From Leptospirillum sp. (lineage in GTDB: Bacteria; Nitrospirota; Leptospirillia; Leptospirillales; Leptospirillaceae): a DNA stretch of 16,607 nucleotides. A program made the position numbers and the translations under genes. The stretch lies in contig DAIEST010000112.1 of assembly GCA_027346125.1 (NCBI GenBank), positions 1-16,607 of the forward strand, given 5' to 3'. Positions 13,931 to 16,607 of the stretch are shown one piece after another; positions within the stretch are counted from its first letter, which is position 1, and each line of letters starts with the position of its first letter. The notes under the pieces are model-generated. The model saw only the letters and a program-made list of their open reading frames with translations. It was not told the origin of the DNA and did not search any database.

Positions 13931-14156
13931 CCCGATCTTCCCGTATCATGCGGGCCGATTCCGAAGGCGTACTCAGATCCAGCGCGGACACCATGCGAAC
14001 GACCTCTTTCGGTGAAAGAGAAGGTTCGTGCGAGACCGCCTCTTCAAGAATAGACATAAGCTCTCCCTGCAGGGAGCGATGATGTCGCTCGGCCCGTTTT
14101 TTCAGACGGACCACAAGAGTGTCCGGGGCATTCTTGATCGAGAGATGTGTTGGCAT
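13920..14156 (-). CDS. FitA/StbC-like VapB antitoxin
   Basis: The 78-residue protein reads MPTHLSIKNAPDTLVVRLKK then RAERHHRSLQGELMSILEEA, the ribbon-helix-helix domain of FitA-type antitoxins (pattern SIKNxPDxLxxxLKxRAxxxxRSLQGE). The C-terminal part (LSPKEVVRMVSALDLSTPSE) would bind the PIN toxin. I chose the ATG at 14154-14156 because it begins the domain and has GGAGG 8 bases upstream. An in-frame start at 14219 would add 21 unrelated residues. Confidence 0.9.
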   Translation of the reverse strand: MPTHLSIKNAPDTLVVRLKKRAERHHRSLQGELMSILEEAVSHEPSLSPKEVVRMVSALDLSTPSESARMIREDRDVR

Positions 14157-14163
14157 CCTGTTT

Positions 14164-14191
14164 TCCTCCAAAATGAATCCGTTTTGGAGGA
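14164..14191 (-). promoter_or_regulatory. Inverted repeat covering the antitoxin ribosome binding site
   Basis: The arms TCCTCCAAAA and TTTTGGAGGA are perfect 10-base complements around an 8-base loop. On the minus-strand mRNA the 3' arm contains the GGAGG ribosome binding site of the FitA-like gene and the 5' arm is its exact anti-Shine-Dalgarno. It may act as an RNA hairpin, a DNA operator, or both. Confidence 0.6.
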
Positions 14192-14316
14192 TCTTAGTGA
14201 GAAATCCGGTTTTTCGCAAGGCGCAGTTGTCTGGTCCAGTTTTCTTATCTTCCCCTCATGACCCCATCCCTTAAAAAGGGTCGACCGGGCTCCCTGCGGA
14301 ACGGCCATCCTTCCAT

Positions 14317-14342
14317 TGAATTCCTCCCCTGAATTCCTCCCC
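14317..14342. repeat. Two tandem 13-bp units
   Basis: TGAATTCCTCCCC is repeated twice head to tail directly upstream of the Phd-VapC promoter region. It is a local duplication of unknown role. Confidence 0.7.
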
Positions 14343-14389
14343 TTGCACTCTTTCATCAACATGGGTAAATTATACGTACAGACTGTACG
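14343..14389 (+). promoter_or_regulatory. Promoter and palindromic operator of the Phd-VapC operon
   Basis: TTGCAC (14343-14348) and TAAATT (14366-14371) are 17 bases apart, a plausible promoter. Just downstream CGTACAG-A-CTGTACG (14375-14389) is a perfect 15-bp palindrome, about 25 bases before the start codon, well placed for repression by the Phd-type antitoxin. Confidence 0.55.
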
Positions 14390-14413
14390 CACTTATTCTC
14401 TGGAGGACCCCCA

Positions 14414-14656
14414 ATGATGACCGTCAACGTCACCGAACTGCGCCAGCATCTTCCGGCCTACCTGAAACAGGCTGCCGCAGGGGAAGAAATCCTCATCGCA
14501 TCCCATGGCAAGATCATCGCCCGGCTGCTTCCGGAAGAGGATCCGTCCCGGAAGGCCAAGAACTGGCTCGAAAGCTTGCGCGGGAAAGTCCTTCTGGGTG
14601 ACGTCGTCAGCCCGGTCGAGGATACAGGATGGAGCGCCGATGAAAACCATCTGTGA
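14414..14656 (+). CDS. Phd/YefM-type antitoxin of VapC
   Basis: The 80-residue protein reads MMTVNVTELRQHLPAYLKQA then GEEILIASHGKIIARLLPEE, the classical Phd/YefM N-terminal DNA-binding domain. The tail includes NWLESLRGKVLLGDVV, the usual VapC-binding end for this subgroup. Two adjacent ATG codons (14414 and 14417) could both serve; GGAGG at 14402-14406 fits the first. It overlaps the toxin gene by 17 bases. Confidence 0.92.
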   Translation: MMTVNVTELRQHLPAYLKQAAAGEEILIASHGKIIARLLPEEDPSRKAKNWLESLRGKVLLGDVVSPVEDTGWSADENHL

Positions 14657-15041
14657 CACCCATGTCCTGCTCTTCTGGGCACATGAACCCGACCGCCTGA
14701 CGACGGCAGCCCGCCAGATACTGGAAAACCATTCGGGTGACGGCTCTCTGGCCTGTGCCGATATCACATGGTGGGAGATCGCCCTTCTTGAAGAAAGGGG
14801 AAGAATCCGCCTGCCTCCGGATGTAACTCCGCAATACTATATGCAAGAACTGATAAAGGCGCTGCGGCTTGATGTTCTTCCCATCACGCCGGATATCGCG
14901 GCACTTTCCGTTTCAGAACCGTTCCGCCATAAAGATCCTGCAGACCGGCTCATTGCCGCCACTGCCATCATCCACCGGGCACCACTGATCACGGCAGACG
15001 AACAATTGCGTTCACTGCCCCGGCTGAAAACCATCTGGTAA
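14640..15041 (+). CDS. vapC: VapC PIN-domain toxin
   Basis: The intact 133-residue protein starts MKTICDTHVLLFWAHEPDRL. The acidic PIN positions are Asp6, Glu46 (ITWWEIALL), Asp102 (KDPADRLIAATA) and Asp120 (LITADEQL). The CDTHVLLFW start and DPxDRLIAATA block are hallmarks of the VapC group paired with Phd-type antitoxins. Start overlap with the antitoxin indicates coupled translation. Confidence 0.93.
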   Translation: MKTICDTHVLLFWAHEPDRLTTAARQILENHSGDGSLACADITWWEIALLEERGRIRLPPDVTPQYYMQELIKALRLDVLPITPDIAALSVSEPFRHKDPADRLIAATAIIHRAPLITADEQLRSLPRLKTIW

Positions 15042-15185
15042 CCCGTTCCCGTCGCAAAAAGCCGTCCGGAATCGTTTCACAATCCAGAATACTGTATTAT
15101 CCGGATGGGATTCCCCATGTGACACTTTTTGGGAGAAACGTGTACGTGGTCGCTTGAGAAATTTCGACCATCCCCGATGGGAACA

Positions 15186-15530
15186 TCAAACATGTTCCAG
15201 GGGACGAACCGCATCCAGCTTCGATCCGATCGCCTGTTCGGTCTTTTCGAGTTCGTAAGCCACTTGCAGATTGAGCCAGTATTGAGGCGTCTGTCCGAGA
15301 ACCCGTCCGAACCGCAGTGCCAGTTCCGCAGTGACAGGTCGGTTTCCATTTATCACATGGGAGACGCGCATGGCCGAAACACCGGCAAGATCGGCAAACT
15401 CCGCCTGCGAAACGCCGGAGTCCTCCAGGATTTCCCGCAAGAAAATTCCGGGGTGAAGGGGAGCCAGACGCTCCCCAGTGACGATATCGGAAAAATCGGT
15501 ATTTTTCAGATCTTCCCTGCGAACGACCAT
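15186..15530 (-). CDS. higA: HigA antitoxin, XRE helix-turn-helix
   Basis: From the ATG at 15528-15530 the 114-residue protein contains LHPGIFLREILEDSGVSQAE then FADLAGVSAMRVSHVINGNR and LALRFGRVLGQTPQYWLNLQ, a textbook HigA domain. GAGGAG lies 6 bases upstream, so it can be translated alone. HigA binds HigB and represses the operon. The frame is also open upstream into the higB remnant without a stop, so a HigB-HigA fusion could be made as well. Confidence 0.9.
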   Translation of the reverse strand: MVVRREDLKNTDFSDIVTGERLAPLHPGIFLREILEDSGVSQAEFADLAGVSAMRVSHVINGNRPVTAELALRFGRVLGQTPQYWLNLQVAYELEKTEQAIGSKLDAVRPLEHV

Positions 15531-15683
15531 GGCACTCTCCTCATGATCATCGACGATCTCCACATCCCAGGCGTTGCCATCCTCGAATCGAAAGCAAATC
15601 CGCCATTTTTTGTTCATCCGGATGCTCCATTGTCCAATCCGATCCCCTTTTAAAGTCTCCAGACCATTGGAAAAGGGGACCAA
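15531..15683 (-). pseudogene. higB: HigB toxin, C-terminal half only, fused in frame to HigA
   Basis: Minus-strand residues LETLKGDRIGQWSIRMNKKW then RICFRFEDGNAWDVEIVDDH match the C-terminal half of HigB (usual ending VEIVDYH followed by a stop). The N-terminal half is missing: upstream of about 15662 the sequence no longer resembles HigB, and the only in-frame start is a TTG at 15683. The stop that normally follows the final His is absent; CAT is followed directly by GAGGAG, the higA ribosome binding site. HigB is a ribosome-dependent mRNA endonuclease, and this remnant should be inactive. Confidence 0.75.
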
Positions 15684-15797
15684 CCGATTCCCGAGTGGTT
15701 CAACAGCATCTCGACCCGGGGTGGCCTGAAAGTCGGAGTCTGGAAGTCCAAAAAGACGCTGATCGACCAGATCCTGCTCACCATCGAAATACTATGA
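15660..15797 (+). other. 3' end fragment of an unrecognised gene
   Basis: On the plus strand the frame ending at TGA 15795-15797 reads PIPEWFNSISTRGGLKVGVW then KSKKTLIDQILLTIEIL. Its codon use looks like that of real genes here, but it has no start and I do not recognise the family. It faces the truncated higB, and the switch between the two marks a recombination junction. Confidence 0.35.
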
Positions 15798-15900
15798 GAA
15801 CGGGCCGGTCCCTTCCAGGAGACGGATGACGCCAACCACTGGCTGAATAGTCCGATTACTTCAGAACCATAACACTATGCTGACAAAGGAAAAATCTCTC

Positions 15901-15938
15901 TTGTATTTACAACATAAATATTGCAAATTTAAGTTATG
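15901..15938 (+). promoter_or_regulatory. AT-rich leader of second hicAB with a decayed second start
   Basis: TTGTA-TT-TACAA (15901-15912) is a short inverted repeat in an AT-rich stretch, a possible operator. The ATG at 15936 opens MKSRDLIQ, which resembles the start of HicA proteins such as the one at 2290 (MKRRDLFN), and then degenerates. The leader also shares TTTACAAC with the region in front of the first hicA. Confidence 0.35.
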
Positions 15939-15975
15939 AAGAGTCGTGACCTGATCCAAGAAAGAAAGGAAGGGT

Positions 15976-16240
15976 GTGGGAAAACAGGAGAGACTTCTAA
16001 ACATCATTCTCGAAGGAAGGTTGGATGCAAATATCTCCTTTCGCGATCTTTTGTCTCTTTTGCGGACCCTTGGTTTTGAAGAAACGATTCGCGGGAGTCA
16101 TCATCTTTTCCGAAAGAAAGAAAGGGACGGCCGAAAAAATCAATCTCCAGCGAGACGGGAACAAGGCCAAGCCTTATCAGGTGAAACAGGTTCGTGAGAT
16201 TTTTGTGGCTTTGGGCGTGAGGGAGAATGACGATGCATAA
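15976..16240 (+). pseudogene. hicA: HicA-like toxin with +1 frameshift
   Basis: From a GTG start at 15976 the frame reads MGKQERLLNIILEGRLDANI then SFRDLLSLLRTLGFEETIRG and SHHLFRK, a HicA protein with the catalytic histidine region. After GAAAGGGACGG (about 16119-16129) the similarity continues one base on: EKINLQRDGNKAKPYQVKQV then REIFVALGV, ending at TAA 16238-16240, 14 bases into hicB. Removing one base would restore a complete toxin of about 87 residues. This HicA belongs to a different subfamily from the one at 2290. An AAGGAAGG ribosome binding site precedes the GTG. Confidence 0.82.
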
Positions 16241-16445
16241 ATACGAAATCATCATCTACTGGAGCGATACCGATCAGGCATTTGTGGCGGAAGTTCCGGA
16301 ACTGTCGGGATGTGTGGCTCATGGGAACACAAGCGAGGAGGCCCTCAAAAACATCAAGGACGCCATGACGCTCTGGTTGGATGTGGCGAAAACGCATGGA
16401 GATTTCATCCCTGCGCCCAAGGGAAGACGATTAATGTATGCCTGA
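16227..16445 (+). CDS. hicB: HicB antitoxin, short form
   Basis: The 72-residue protein reads MTMHKYEIIIYWSDTDQAFV then AEVPELSGCVAHGNTSEEAL and KGRRLMYA, a complete short HicB without a DNA-binding domain. It overlaps the end of hicA, and GAGGGAG lies just before the ATG. The protein should bind and block its HicA partner. It is intact although its toxin gene is out of frame. Confidence 0.92.
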   Translation: MTMHKYEIIIYWSDTDQAFVAEVPELSGCVAHGNTSEEALKNIKDAMTLWLDVAKTHGDFIPAPKGRRLMYA

Positions 16446-16477
16446 AGGAGAGTGGCATTGAACTCTCCTGCCACCGG

Positions 16478-16607
16478 CAGTTCACGCCGCTCACCAACAC
16501 GCCCCTGTCGAGACTGCGCAAACGGGAGAAGTGGGCCGCGTATCTCGAGGCGATGGAGGACGGCCTGTCGGTCCGCAAAGCGGCCGAACGGGTCGGGGTG
16601 AACCCCA
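16478..16607 (+). mobile_element. IS1595-like transposase fragment, continues past the window
   Basis: The frame reads RQFTPLTNTPLSRLRKREKW then AAYLEAMEDGLSVRKAAERV and GVNP, matching the region after the zinc finger in IS1595-family transposases (pattern FTPLTGTPLARLRxKxKW then GLSVRxAAxxxGV). The upstream zinc-binding part is missing: the open frame runs back into hicB without a start. It is therefore either 5'-truncated or inserted against hicB. No terminal inverted repeat is visible here. Confidence 0.7.

Noticed and set aside
1..16607. CRISPR arrays, tRNA or rRNA genes, integron attC sites
   Set aside because: None were seen. Repeats found are two dispersed copies, one short tandem and operator palindromes only.

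Overview
The window is an accessory-gene island on a chromosome or plasmid of moderate GC (mid-50s percent by eye). It contains no ribosomal, tRNA or other taxonomic marker gene. Codon choice and the mix of small stress and defence modules would fit an acidophilic Nitrospirota such as Leptospirillum, but that is only a guess.

The dominant content is toxin-antitoxin (TA) genes. I count nine type II modules in 16.6 kb: a degenerate MazE/MazF-like pair (707-1192), a RelE/ParE toxin with a Phd/YefM-type antitoxin (1306-1897), hicA-hicB (2290-2908), a vapB-vapC pair (3657-4250), an AbrB-type vapB-vapC pair (12368-13029), a FitA-type vapB-vapC pair (13559-14156), a Phd-type antitoxin with vapC (14414-15041), higB-higA (15186-15683) and a second hicA-hicB (15976-16445). 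Four pairs look intact. In four others the antitoxin is intact and the toxin is frameshifted or truncated. In the MazEF-like pair both genes are broken. Several modules have clear inverted repeats in front of them, as expected for autoregulated TA operons.

The centre (5364-11568) holds the large genes. One is a 1176-residue SWIM zinc-finger SNF2 helicase on the minus strand. Diverging from it on the plus strand is an ABC-type AAA ATPase whose last codons overlap a DUF4276-like gene with TOPRIM-type acidic motifs. The ATPase plus DUF4276 pair is the best candidate for a defence system here, although the second gene has an apparent -1 frameshift between its two acidic motifs. After it lies the decayed C-terminal half of another AAA ATPase (11586-12170).

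The rest is recombination debris. Two direct copies of a 157/215-bp repeat flank the hicAB-vapBC segment at 1976-2190 and 4307-4463. There are an intact-looking start (1-382, minus, cut by the window edge) and an internal fragment (5091-5351, minus) of DUF4143-type ATPases, a broken conserved hypothetical gene (3115-3511), a higB cut at its 5' end against an unrelated gene fragment, and an IS1595-like transposase fragment running off the right edge.

A caution: six of the breaks are single-base indels, most in or beside short A/G or C/T runs, so some may be sequencing or assembly errors. Against a uniformly high error rate, the 3.5-kb helicase and 1.3-kb ATPase genes are uninterrupted.
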